A stretch of DNA of 64,000 bases from Fibrobacter sp. (GTDB lineage: Bacteria; Fibrobacterota; Fibrobacteria; Fibrobacterales; Fibrobacteraceae): contig JAKSIC010000002.1 of NCBI GenBank assembly GCA_024399015.1, positions 176,529-240,528 of the forward strand, given 5' to 3'. The stretch's first letter is position 1; the number at the start of each line of letters is the position of its first letter. Both the position numbers and the translations under genes were made by a program. Shown here piece after piece: positions 34,595-43,426 of the stretch. The notes under the pieces were generated by a model, which made no database searches, was not told the DNA's origin, and saw nothing but the letters and a program-made list of their open reading frames with translations.

Positions 34595-35938
34595 ATGCTT
34601 AGTGAAGATATGATTCAGGTTTTGAAGGATGCAGGTCAGGAAGACTTGCTGAAGCATTTGGAAGGTTTGAGTGGAGACGCTCGCGCTCGTTTGAAACGTG
34701 ACATCGTGAGCCAGGACTGGAAGGAACTGAAGGCTCTCCACGCAGAAAAGTCTGCAGCAAGTTTGAGCGACAATGTTTCTTCCGACTTGAAGCCCATGCC
34801 CTTCAAGATTGCATCCGACGATCTTCGCTACGACTTCTGGAAGGAAACCGGTGAAATCCTTTTGGGCAAGGGCCAGGTGGCCGCATTCCTCGTTGCCGGC
34901 GGACAAGGTTCCCGTCTGGGCTTCGAAGGTCCCAAGGGAATGTTCGACATCGGCCTTCCCAGCCACAAGAGTTTGTTCCAGCTGCAGGCAGAACGTTTGC
35001 AGAACCTGGGCGCACAGGTTGGCCACGCCATTCCCTGGTGCATCATGACCAGCCCGCTGAACCACGAAGCTACCGTCAACTTCTTTATCGAAAACAACTT
35101 CTTCGGTATGGACCGCCAGAATGTCCGTTTCTTTGAACAGGGCACCATCTGCGCACTGACTCCCGATGGAAAGGCCGTTCTCGATGGCGAAGACCATTTG
35201 GCCCTGGTTCCCGATGGAAACGGCGGTTGCTTTAGAGCTTTGGCCCAGAGCGGTTCTCTCGCTTGGCTTATTGAACGTGGCGTGCGCTACGTGTTCCTTT
35301 ACAGCGTAGATAACGCCCTCTGCCGCGTCTGCGATCCGGCCTTCATCGGGGCACTTGCCAGCGAAGGTTTCAGCATGAGTGCCTCCAAGGTTGTGCATAA
35401 GGCCAACGCCAACGAAAAGGTGGGCATCTTCGCCTTCCAGAATCGTAAGCCCGGTGTTGTGGAATACAGCGACCTTCCGGAAGAATACCGCGACATGACC
35501 AACCCCGACGGAAGCCTTACTTTCGACGGAGGCAACATTGCGATTCATCTGTTCAAGATCGAAGGCCTGCGCAAGCTGCAGACCAGCAAGCTTCCGTGGC
35601 ACACCGCCCGCAAGACTGTTTGCGGCATTGAAAAGTGCTGGAAGTTTGAACAGTTCCTGTTTGACGCATTCCCGCAGTTGGGTTCCATGATGCCTTTCGG
35701 CGTCGTACGTGAAGAAGAATTCAGCCCGGTGAAGAATGCAGAAGGCAATGACAGCCCGAAGACTGCACGTAATATGATCGGTCAGCTCCACAAGGAATGG
35801 CTGAAGAAGGCCAACGTGGAAGTGAACCCCAATAAGCTTTACGAAGTCTCCCCCACCTTGAGCTACGCCGGCGAAAACCTGAACCGTCGTACTTTCGAAC
35901 GAGAACTGGGCAAGAGCATTCTGGAATTCGATCCCTAA
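34595..35938 (+). CDS. UDP-GlcNAc / UDP-sugar pyrophosphorylase (UAP1-like)
   Basis: A 447-residue enzyme of the UDPGP family, counted from the ATG at 34595 (MLSEDMIQVLKDAGQEDLL); an upstream in-frame TTG (34520) would add an unsupported tail. It shows the UTP-binding loop FLVAGGQGSRLGFEGPKGMF, the uridine/sugar region CIMTSPLNH and the late KFEQFLFDAFP. The closest known layout is eukaryotic-type UDP-GlcNAc pyrophosphorylase (UAP1), which joins UTP with GlcNAc-1-P. Its place next to mraY and an lpxL-type gene suits supply of UDP-GlcNAc for peptidoglycan and lipid A, but UDP-Glc or UDP-GalNAc cannot be excluded. Confidence 0.82.
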   Translation: MLSEDMIQVLKDAGQEDLLKHLEGLSGDARARLKRDIVSQDWKELKALHAEKSAASLSDNVSSDLKPMPFKIASDDLRYDFWKETGEILLGKGQVAAFLVAGGQGSRLGFEGPKGMFDIGLPSHKSLFQLQAERLQNLGAQVGHAIPWCIMTSPLNHEATVNFFIENNFFGMDRQNVRFFEQGTICALTPDGKAVLDGEDHLALVPDGNGGCFRALAQSGSLAWLIERGVRYVFLYSVDNALCRVCDPAFIGALASEGFSMSASKVVHKANANEKVGIFAFQNRKPGVVEYSDLPEEYRDMTNPDGSLTFDGGNIAIHLFKIEGLRKLQTSKLPWHTARKTVCGIEKCWKFEQFLFDAFPQLGSMMPFGVVREEEFSPVKNAEGNDSPKTARNMIGQLHKEWLKKANVEVNPNKLYEVSPTLSYAGENLNRRTFERELGKSILEFDP

Positions 35939-35940
35939 CA

Positions 35941-35970
35941 GGTTCGAGGTTCCAGGCTCGAGGCACGAGG
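35941..35970. repeat. GAGG-rich short repeat, copy 2
   Basis: Contains GGCTCGAGGCACGAGG, directly behind a stop codon, related to the copy at 7308-7330. Confidence 0.6.
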
Positions 35971-36003
35971 CTACAGACGTTTCGCGAAAAATCGTGGCAG
36001 CAG

Positions 36004-36942
36004 ATGAAATCCGTTTTCTTAAAAATACTTTTCTTCATACTGTTACGATTGCCAAACTTCGTTTTCGCGTTCATTTTCTTTTTAGCGTATCCCATCTATA
36101 AGCATTTGCATCGGGAACGGGCCTACGGCCGCGTGGTAAAACATTTGGAAAACGCAAAGTCATACTGCGACGGAATTGGCGCAGAGTTTAGCGAATGTTT
36201 CGCCGACGATATGTTCAAGGGAATCTACTGGAATGCCATCGATTCCTACCGCGGCCTGGCAAGAATGAAAAGCGTCACCGACCGCATCGTTTTTGAAAAC
36301 GAGGAAATCATTCGGGACGCCTTGCAAGGAAACGCTAAAAAGGGTATTACAGCCAGTCCCATCGCCGCCATCAGTATCCACCAAGGTTCCTTTGAATTGT
36401 TGCACCGCAGCCTCTGCCGCTACAGCAACAACGTGCATCTTGTAACAGACACATTAGGCAAAGGTTCTCTCCGCAAAGTTATTCAGGAACTGCGTAGCGA
36501 CCCACACCTTACAGAATATAGCCCCGAAGAATCCCGTACTCTGATTCGCAATTTGTTCAAAGTTAAAGACGTAGCGAATGGAGAGCAGGTCAGCGGAAAC
36601 GGCATCTTGGCCATGGTCTTTGATCAAGGCAAGCACACCAAGGGCAACAAGGTCAAGCTCTTTGGACAAGACTCCACACTATACTTGAGATTGCCGGAAT
36701 TGGTGAACCAAATGGGCGCAGGCATTGTCACCTTCCGCACATTTACTGAAGGTGGATTGCGCGGAAAGATTGTCATCCGTTTTGAAAAATATTATCCACC
36801 CAAATACGACGCAACTATAAGCGACGCCCACAAAAATAGCGACGCCCCCTTGGTAGAGAGCATCGCTAAAGAAGTGGAAACCTGGATCGCCGAGAATCCC
36901 GCTCAATGGAGCTGGAACTACCACGGCAATTTCAAGGCCTAG
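36004..36942 (+). CDS. LpxL/HtrB-type lipid A acyltransferase
   Basis: A 312-residue inner-membrane acyltransferase. An N-terminal hydrophobic segment (about 8-30) anchors it. The catalytic H-x4-E motif is SIHQGSFELLHR, and the typical end motif is WIAENPAQWSWNYHGNF. Members of this family add secondary acyl chains to lipid A or lipid A-like lipids. The sequence is well diverged from E. coli LpxL, so the acyl specificity is unknown. It converges on metH; the two stop codons share the same four bases. Confidence 0.85.
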   Translation: MKSVFLKILFFILLRLPNFVFAFIFFLAYPIYKHLHRERAYGRVVKHLENAKSYCDGIGAEFSECFADDMFKGIYWNAIDSYRGLARMKSVTDRIVFENEEIIRDALQGNAKKGITASPIAAISIHQGSFELLHRSLCRYSNNVHLVTDTLGKGSLRKVIQELRSDPHLTEYSPEESRTLIRNLFKVKDVANGEQVSGNGILAMVFDQGKHTKGNKVKLFGQDSTLYLRLPELVNQMGAGIVTFRTFTEGGLRGKIVIRFEKYYPPKYDATISDAHKNSDAPLVESIAKEVETWIAENPAQWSWNYHGNFKA

Positions 36943-39900
36943 TTTACCTTCACATTGAAGTATTCGATTTCCGGGTGGCTGATGTAGAGGCCGCTGACAG
37001 ATGCCTGCGGGTACATAGCGCCGTTTTCAGTGAGGCTGATGCCTACGCTGTCGAAATCGATGAGCTTTGCCACGTTGAAGATTTCCTTGATGTTGGGAAG
37101 CACCGGATAGCCCACAGCCGGACGGATACCCTTCCAGTTACTGTTGGCAGCCAGCTGCTGGCTCAGATATTCCGCACCTGCTTCTGCAAGGCGGTCTGCC
37201 ACAGTCTGCATCAAGAGAACATCGTAGTCGCTGCCACCCTGTTCAGCCTTCAACTTTTCAAGGCGCTTCACGAAGGCGTCGCTGACGGTAACGGCGAAGG
37301 CACCCACGATGTCGCGGAACACCTTGTCGCAAACCACAGAAGCGTAAACGCTATCAGTCTTTGCATCGGCGGGAGCCACATAGTCACAGAGGGCAAGGCA
37401 AGTACCTTCCGGATTCTGCTGACGGGCGGTGGAGACTTCCACGATGTCGTCAGCGGTGCCGGTGCGGCCCGTGTTGAAAAGGACCGTGGACTCGGTACCT
37501 GCAGCAGGATAGAAAGCCTGTACGGCGCGGAGGCTGTATTCCGGCTTGTTGAGATCGGCAAGCAACTTTTCAGCGTCGGCGCGGAGTTTCTGGCCTTCGT
37601 CGCAATCAGCCTTCACCTTCCAAGTGAAGAAGAAGTATTCCCAGCTGATGAGCGGGATAACTTTTTCCAAAGCAATAGGCGGCAACTTGCTTTCGCCAAA
37701 GAAGGGCGGCTGTACCGGACTATACTTGGACCAGTCGCAAGCAAAGCGGCGTTCCACAGGGGTCTTTTCTGCGGCGGCCATGGCGACCGCCTTTGCAGCA
37801 ACCTTTCCAGATTGTTCGTCGCGGATTCTCTGCTGTTCCTTGCGGTTTTCTTCGATGGTGGCTTCGCGGGTAGCGGGATCCAAAAGCTTTGCGGCAAGGC
37901 CCGGGTTGCTGGCGGCATCACGCACATGGAACACAGGGCCATCGTAGCAAGGAGCAATCTTCACTGCAGTGTGGGTGGGAGAAGTGGTTGCGCCGCCCAC
38001 GATAATAGGAATGCGAAGACCAGCTTCCTGCATGCACTTGGCCACAGTACACATTTCTTCCAGAGACGGAGTAATGAGGCCAGAGAGGCTCAAAATGTCG
38101 GCCTTATGTTCGATGGCTGCCTTCACGATTACATCTTCAGTAACCATCACGCCAAGGTCCACCATTTCAAAGCCGTTACAAGCCATGATCACAGAAACGA
38201 TGTTCTTACCGATATCGTGAACGTCACCCTTTACGGTGGCAATCACAATCTTACCGCGGGATGCTGCACCGCCTTCGGACTTACCGGCTTCGATGTAGGG
38301 CTGCAAAATTTCCACAGCCTTCTTCATGGTACGAGCAGTCTTCACCACCTGCGGGAGGAACATTTCACCAGCACCAAAGCGGCGGCCCACTTCATTCATG
38401 CCATCCATCAGCGGGCCAGAAATAATATTCACCGGACTATCGCCACGGTTAATCAGTTCCATCAAATCCGGCTGGAGGGTATTGGAAGTTCCCTTCAAAA
38501 GAGCTTCCTGCAAACGCTGTTCCGGAGTGGTCTGAACAGCAGCGGCACCTGTGTCTGCACTATCGGAACCACTAGAGCCTGCGCCAACGCTTACAGCAAA
38601 AATTGCCTTGGGATCGTACTTGGCGCCAGTTTCCTTAGCCTTGGCAGCAGCAGCATTCATGCGGCTGGCGATTTCAATCAGTTCTTCGCTGGCTTCCGGA
38701 TGAGTGTTCAGCAACACTTCGGTAATGGCCATGCGCAGTTCCATGGGAATGCTCTTGTAAGCCACTTCCGCAGCAGGGTTCATGATGGCCATGCCCATGC
38801 CGTTGGGAGTTGCCAAATGCAACATGGTAGAGTGCATGGCTTCGCGGAGGTAGTTGTTTCCGCGGAAAGCAAAACTCAAGTTAGAAAGACCGCCGGAAAT
38901 GCGAACACCCGGCAGGTTATCAATAATCCAGCGGCAAGCGCGGATAAAGTCATGGGCGTAGGCGTTGTGTTCCGCCATGCCGGTAGCCACCGTCAAAACG
39001 TTGGGGTCGAAAATAATATCAGAAGGATCGAAGCCGCACTTCTCGGTAATCAACTTGTAGGCACGAGAAGCAATATTCACGCGGCGGTCATAATTGGTGG
39101 CCTGACCTTCTTCGTCAAAGAGCATCACGATGACAGCAGCGCCCAAACGCTTCACGGTCATGGCATGCTCGATGAAAGCTTCCTCACCCATCTTCAAAGA
39201 GATGGAGTTCACAATGCACTTACCCTGGGCGCACTTCAAACCTTCTTCAATGACTTCGAAGCGGGAGCTGTCCACCATAATGGGCACGCGGCTAATAGCC
39301 GGATCGGAAGCCAACAAGTTGAGGAAAGTTCGCATTTCCTGCTTGGCATCCAGGAGACCGTCGTCCATGTTCACGTCGATGACCTGGGCTCCGTCTTCCA
39401 CCTGCTTGCGGGCAATGTCCAAAGCTTCATCGTAATTCTTTTCGTTGATGAGGCGGAGGAACTTCTTGGAACCAGCCACGTTGCAGCGTTCGCCCACCTT
39501 CACGAAATCTCCGGCGTTGCAGTTGTCGGCACCATTGCTGGGGCGGACCTGGTTTACGAACAGCGGTTCCAAACCGGAAAGGCGAAGCAGCGGAGAAGTG
39601 GCGAAAGCGGGAGCGGGCTTGCGGCGTTCATAATCTGCGGGCAGAGCATCCAGCATCTTTCGCATGGCAGCGATATGTTCCGGAGTGGTACCGCAGCAAC
39701 CACCGATCATATTCACCAGGTGTTCGTCCATGTAGGGCTGCAGTTTCTGCACCATGTCTTCGGGAGTATCATCGTAACCACCGAACTGGTTCGGAAGGCC
39801 AGCATTAGGATGGCAGCTAATAAAGCAGGGAGCCACCTTACCCATGCGGCGGAGGTAAGGCACCATACCGTCGGCACCGAGGCCGCAGTTGAGGCCGATA

Positions 39901-40559
39901 GACAGCGGCTTCACATGCATCACGCTGATGGCAAATGCTTCCACGGTCTGACCAGAAAGGGTACGGCCAGAGGCGTCGCTCACCGTCATGGAGAACATGA
40001 CTTCCAAGGGGCGGTCGGTCTTTTCCTTCACCTTCATGTAGGCGCTGGCAGCGGCCTTGGCATTCAGCGTATCAAAAATCGTTTCGATGAGGATGGCGTC
40101 CACACCTTCCTCCACCAACACCTGAATCTGTTCCAGGTAGGCATCTTCCAATTCGTCAAAGGTAATGCTACGGCTGGCAGGATCGTTCACGTCCTCACTC
40201 ATGGAGAGCATCTTGCTGGTGGGGCCCACATCACCCAAGATGTACACCTTGCGGCCATACTTTTCCATGGCTTCGGCAGCAGCCTGCTTGGCGATGGCCA
40301 CGGAGGCGCGGTTCATTTCGGCGATGCGGTGTTCCTGATGGTATTCGTGCTGGCTAACGCGCTGGCTGGAGAAGGTATTGGTTGTCAAGCAGTCCACACC
40401 GGCGTCCACATAGCGGCGCTGGATATCCAGAATCACATCTCTGCGTTCAATGGAGAGCATGTCGTTGTTGGCACCCTTGATACCATAGGTCTGGATCACG
40501 GAACCCATACCACCGTCAAGGAGCAACATCTTACTTTCAAAAGCTTCGCGTAAAGTCAT
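36939..40559 (-). CDS. metH: cobalamin-dependent methionine synthase
   Basis: A 1206-residue MetH with the full set of modules. The homocysteine domain holds LDGGMGSVIQ, GLNCGLGADGM and the zinc Cys of MIGGCCGTTPEH. The methyl-THF (pterin) domain starts at VGERCNVAGSKKF and has VDVNMDDGLLD-like IDVNMDDGLLD. The cobalamin module has the cap helices and GDVHDIGKNIV, where His is the lower ligand. The C-terminal SAM-activation domain has RPAVGYPVLPN, slightly changed from the usual RPAPGYPxxP. An Ala/Ser-rich insert (SVGAGSSGSDSADTG) joins the pterin and cap modules. No cobalamin or SAM riboswitch is evident upstream, where a 43-bp repeat array lies. Confidence 0.93.
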   Translation of the reverse strand: MTLREAFESKMLLLDGGMGSVIQTYGIKGANNDMLSIERRDVILDIQRRYVDAGVDCLTTNTFSSQRVSQHEYHQEHRIAEMNRASVAIAKQAAAEAMEKYGRKVYILGDVGPTSKMLSMSEDVNDPASRSITFDELEDAYLEQIQVLVEEGVDAILIETIFDTLNAKAAASAYMKVKEKTDRPLEVMFSMTVSDASGRTLSGQTVEAFAISVMHVKPLSIGLNCGLGADGMVPYLRRMGKVAPCFISCHPNAGLPNQFGGYDDTPEDMVQKLQPYMDEHLVNMIGGCCGTTPEHIAAMRKMLDALPADYERRKPAPAFATSPLLRLSGLEPLFVNQVRPSNGADNCNAGDFVKVGERCNVAGSKKFLRLINEKNYDEALDIARKQVEDGAQVIDVNMDDGLLDAKQEMRTFLNLLASDPAISRVPIMVDSSRFEVIEEGLKCAQGKCIVNSISLKMGEEAFIEHAMTVKRLGAAVIVMLFDEEGQATNYDRRVNIASRAYKLITEKCGFDPSDIIFDPNVLTVATGMAEHNAYAHDFIRACRWIIDNLPGVRISGGLSNLSFAFRGNNYLREAMHSTMLHLATPNGMGMAIMNPAAEVAYKSIPMELRMAITEVLLNTHPEASEELIEIASRMNAAAAKAKETGAKYDPKAIFAVSVGAGSSGSDSADTGAAAVQTTPEQRLQEALLKGTSNTLQPDLMELINRGDSPVNIISGPLMDGMNEVGRRFGAGEMFLPQVVKTARTMKKAVEILQPYIEAGKSEGGAASRGKIVIATVKGDVHDIGKNIVSVIMACNGFEMVDLGVMVTEDVIVKAAIEHKADILSLSGLITPSLEEMCTVAKCMQEAGLRIPIIVGGATTSPTHTAVKIAPCYDGPVFHVRDAASNPGLAAKLLDPATREATIEENRKEQQRIRDEQSGKVAAKAVAMAAAEKTPVERRFACDWSKYSPVQPPFFGESKLPPIALEKVIPLISWEYFFFTWKVKADCDEGQKLRADAEKLLADLNKPEYSLRAVQAFYPAAGTESTVLFNTGRTGTADDIVEVSTARQQNPEGTCLALCDYVAPADAKTDSVYASVVCDKVFRDIVGAFAVTVSDAFVKRLEKLKAEQGGSDYDVLLMQTVADRLAEAGAEYLSQQLAANSNWKGIRPAVGYPVLPNIKEIFNVAKLIDFDSVGISLTENGAMYPQASVSGLYISHPEIEYFNVKVN

Positions 40560-41264
40560 TTTAGGCCTTTATACTTTGTACATCCAAACATCAGCAAACT
40601 TATCGAACCGCCGGCGCTAGTCTATGCACTTATGCGTTTTTATGCATATATAGAAAATATACTCTCCCCTTTCAAGAGTAGCAAAACAGTCAAAACAGCC
40701 TAAAAAGGGCATTTTTTTGTACCTTGCACCATCTTGCGCGCAAGATTCCCCTCTGCAAAAAAAGGACGCACTTTTCTGCACAAAAAATATGCTCCCCAAA
40801 AGAAGAGGTTGTACCATCTTGCGCAAAAAATACAGCATCTGAAAAAAGCAGGTGGGCTATTCTGCGCGTAAAATACACCATCTGAAAAAAGAAGGTGGGC
40901 TATTCTGCGCGTAAAATTCACCGTCTGAAAAAAGAAGGTGGGCTATTCTGCGCGTAAAATTCACCGTCTGAAAAAAGAAGGTGGGCTATTCTGCGCAAAA
41001 GATTCACCTCCTAAAAGACGAGGATGCACCATCTTACGCAAAAAATATGACCCCTGAAAGAAGAGGATGCACAATCTTACGTAAAAAATATGACCCCTGA
41101 AAGAAGAGGACGCACCATCTTACGCAAAAAATATGACCCCTAAAAGACGAGGATGCACCATCTTACGCAAAAAATATGACCCCTGAAAGAAGAGGATGCT
41201 CCATCATACACGCAAAAATGTACACCTGCAAAAAAAGTTGCACAATCATGCACGCAAGATTGCA
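40560..41264. other. 705-bp intergenic region between metH and GH3 gene
   Basis: No convincing gene. The first 160 bases are the metH upstream region; the rest is a 43-bp tandem array. Stop-free stretches across the repeats (for example 40617-40921 on the minus strand) are repetitive artefacts: 43 is not a multiple of three, so no frame is preserved. Confidence 0.7.
40727..41264. repeat. 43-bp minisatellite, about 12.5 units
   Basis: Tandem units start at about 40857, 40900, 40943, 40986, 41029, 41072, 41115, 41158 and 41201, exactly 43 bases apart, with degenerate units on both sides. Two subfamilies are visible: one with CTATTCTGCGCGTAAAA...GAAAAAAGAAGGTGGG (40857-40985) and one with CCATCTTACGCAAAAAATA...AGAGGATGCA (41029-41200). 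Units 40900 and 40943 are identical. The array ends at the stop codon of the GH3 gene. There are no unique spacers, so it is not a CRISPR. Confidence 0.9.
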
Positions 41265-43304
41265 CTAGTAGCTCAAGCCAAATCCGTAGGGATAAAGTCC
41301 TTTCTTGCCGTCACCATCATTAATGGGAATCTGCTTAGCATTCTTGGGCCAAGTGTGGGGCAATTTGCCAGAAGGCATCACGTTACCAAAGAGAACGTCT
41401 GCTACGCCGGCGCCTTCACTACCCGGAAGCCAAGCGGCCACAAAGGCATCAGACAAATTGATAAGATTTGTAATGGGCAACGGGCGACCAGAAACAAGAA
41501 CGAGAACAATCTTCTTTCCGGCATCCTTCCAGGCCTTCATTTGTTCTTCATAAGCCTTGGTACTTTCAAAATGGGTTGTATGGGAACGTTCCGTGGTAAA
41601 GAGCTTATTGTCAAAATCCTTTTCACGGAAATCGCCGAACCATTCAGCATAAGGAGTTTCACCGATTACAAAGATCACGGTACCAGCACTGTCCAGATTT
41701 TCGGTACGGGCACCAACGGCAACTTGATCGATACCGCCCTGGATAGAAGTTGCACCCGGAACTTCACCGCGAGTTCCCTGCCAACCCAGAGTCCATGCGC
41801 CGCACTGAAGGCCAGTATTATCGGCATGAGATCCAGTCACAAAAACAGGAGCCGCCTTGGACAAGGGAAGAACAGACTCATTCTTCAAAAGAACAAGACT
41901 CTTCTGGACCGCTTCACGAGCCAGCAGACGATGAGCGTTGCTACCGATATTTTCTGCAACACCCACATACTTTGCCGGGCCCATGGGATTTTCAAAACGA
42001 CCAGCACGGATCTTCACACGGAGAATTCGGCGGGTAGCATCCTTGATTCGTTCTTCAGAAACTTTACCCTTTTCAACCAAGGTCTTCAAAGAACTCATGA
42101 AAGCTTCGGCAGAGGACGGCACCATAGCCAAATCAATGCCCGCATTAATAGCTCGGCGTACAGCTTCTTCGCTGGAGATATTGGTCTTTTTGCCGGAATA
42201 GTCACCAGCGTTACCCGGAGTTGTGGAATGCTGAATGCCTTCCCAGTCCGCAATTACAAAACCGTCAAAACCAAGCTCCGTTTTAAGCCAGCCGGTAAGG
42301 CGCAAAGAATCCACATGCTGGTGAACACCACGGATAGTATTGAAGCTGGCCATTACACTCTGGGCACCCTGTTCCACAGCGGCAATGTAAGGCGGCAAAT
42401 GAAGTTCCCGAATCTTCTTGTCGTTCACCTTCACATCACCACGGTCCCAGCCCTTGTCGGTTCCGCCATCGCCAATAAAGTGTTTGATGGTTCCCACCAC
42501 ACGCCATTCAGCATCAAAGTGGTCGCCCTGCATTCCACGAAGGAATGCAGAACCCAAGTCAATAGCAAGTTCAGGCTTTTCACCAAAACCTTCGTAGGTA
42601 CGGCCCCAGCGTTCATCCTGGGGAACGCTCAATGCGGGAGCAAAATTGTAATCGATGTGAGCGGCCCACATTTCTTCGGCGACAGCCTTACCAATCAAGC
42701 GAACGAGAGCGGAATCGCGAGTCGCACCCAGGCCAATGTTATGAGGGAACACCGTAGCGTTAATAACGTCGGCCACACCGTGAACGTTATCCTTACCGTA
42801 GCTCACTGGAATTTTCTGAGCCCAGGCATTCTTGTAGAATTCCGCAGCATAAGCTCCACCACCCTGCAAGGCAGAGCCGCAAATGCTGTTACCGCACTTT
42901 ACATTGGGAACCATGGCCTGGGTCATCTGGGCAATCATATCATCCACAGACATTCCCGCCATCAAAGAGTCAATCTGGCCTTCGATGGGATCGCGCTTCA
43001 AAATAATCTTGGCAGGATTCTTGGAATCGGCAGCGGCAGCCACAGACAAAGTTTCCGGCAAGAAACCGGTCTTGCGGACAATCAAAACCTGAGGATCGGC
43101 AACCTTGTCCTTGATAGTGAACTTACCCTTAGCATTGGAAAGGGTGCGGGCATCGGGTAAAAGATTGGGCAAGGTCTTAATGCTAACCACAGCATCCTTA
43201 ATGGGTGCGCCAGATTCATTAAATACAGAACCCTGAACAGCAGCGTTGGCCATAGAGGCCAAAAACAAAGTAACAGCAGCAGAAAGGAGACGTTTTTTCT
43301 TCAT
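41265..43304 (-). CDS. secreted GH3 beta-glycosidase with N-terminal carboxypeptidase-regulatory-like domain
   Basis: A 679-residue secreted enzyme. Residues 1-22 are a signal peptide (LLSAAVTLFLASMANAA). Residues about 23-100 resemble a CarboxypepD_reg-like Ig domain (GSVFNESGAPIKDAVVSI). The GH3 catalytic domain follows, with IKHFIGDGGTDKGWDRGD and the nucleophile Asp in GFVIADWEGIQ. The second GH3 domain holds LLKNESVLPLSKAAPVFVTGSHAD and ends with GLYPYGFGLSY. It should release glucose or another sugar from beta-glucosides (cellobiose, cello- or mixed-linkage oligosaccharides) outside the cytosol. There is no C-terminal FnIII domain, making it one of the shorter GH3 forms. Confidence 0.9.
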   Translation of the reverse strand: MKKKRLLSAAVTLFLASMANAAVQGSVFNESGAPIKDAVVSIKTLPNLLPDARTLSNAKGKFTIKDKVADPQVLIVRKTGFLPETLSVAAAADSKNPAKIILKRDPIEGQIDSLMAGMSVDDMIAQMTQAMVPNVKCGNSICGSALQGGGAYAAEFYKNAWAQKIPVSYGKDNVHGVADVINATVFPHNIGLGATRDSALVRLIGKAVAEEMWAAHIDYNFAPALSVPQDERWGRTYEGFGEKPELAIDLGSAFLRGMQGDHFDAEWRVVGTIKHFIGDGGTDKGWDRGDVKVNDKKIRELHLPPYIAAVEQGAQSVMASFNTIRGVHQHVDSLRLTGWLKTELGFDGFVIADWEGIQHSTTPGNAGDYSGKKTNISSEEAVRRAINAGIDLAMVPSSAEAFMSSLKTLVEKGKVSEERIKDATRRILRVKIRAGRFENPMGPAKYVGVAENIGSNAHRLLAREAVQKSLVLLKNESVLPLSKAAPVFVTGSHADNTGLQCGAWTLGWQGTRGEVPGATSIQGGIDQVAVGARTENLDSAGTVIFVIGETPYAEWFGDFREKDFDNKLFTTERSHTTHFESTKAYEEQMKAWKDAGKKIVLVLVSGRPLPITNLINLSDAFVAAWLPGSEGAGVADVLFGNVMPSGKLPHTWPKNAKQIPINDGDGKKGLYPYGFGLSY

Positions 43305-43381
43305 ACTACAAATTTAAGCAAAAACGTGTAGGATTTCATAAAAAATGCACCTAATCCAGTGTACAATTGAAAACAAAGGAT

Positions 43382-43410
43382 TTGACAGACCTCATTTTTG
43401 GGTATATTGT
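43382..43410 (+). promoter_or_regulatory. sigma-70-like promoter of the M6 protease gene
   Basis: TTGACA (43382-43387) and TATTGT (43405-43410) are separated by 17 bases; the -10 element is also readable as TATATT two bases earlier. The ATG follows 16 bases later. Confidence 0.55.
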
Positions 43411-43426
43411 ATAAAAAGGTGTAATT

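Noticed and set aside
36906..40553. A 1215-codon stop-free frame on the plus strand, antisense to metH
   Set aside because: It mirrors metH along its whole length. The protein is His/Cys/Val-rich and matches no family, while metH shows every expected motif. The open frame results from codon bias.
40560..40726. Cobalamin or SAM riboswitch before metH
   Set aside because: No B12-box or SAM-box-like core was seen, and the gap next to the start is too AT-rich and short of stems.
40617..40921. Overlapping small frames in the 43-bp array
   Set aside because: The three look-alike products come from the same repeat read in different frames. None has a ribosome site or a family.
40727..41264. CRISPR array
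   Set aside because: Units are contiguous, with no spacers of equal length between conserved repeats, and no cas genes are near.
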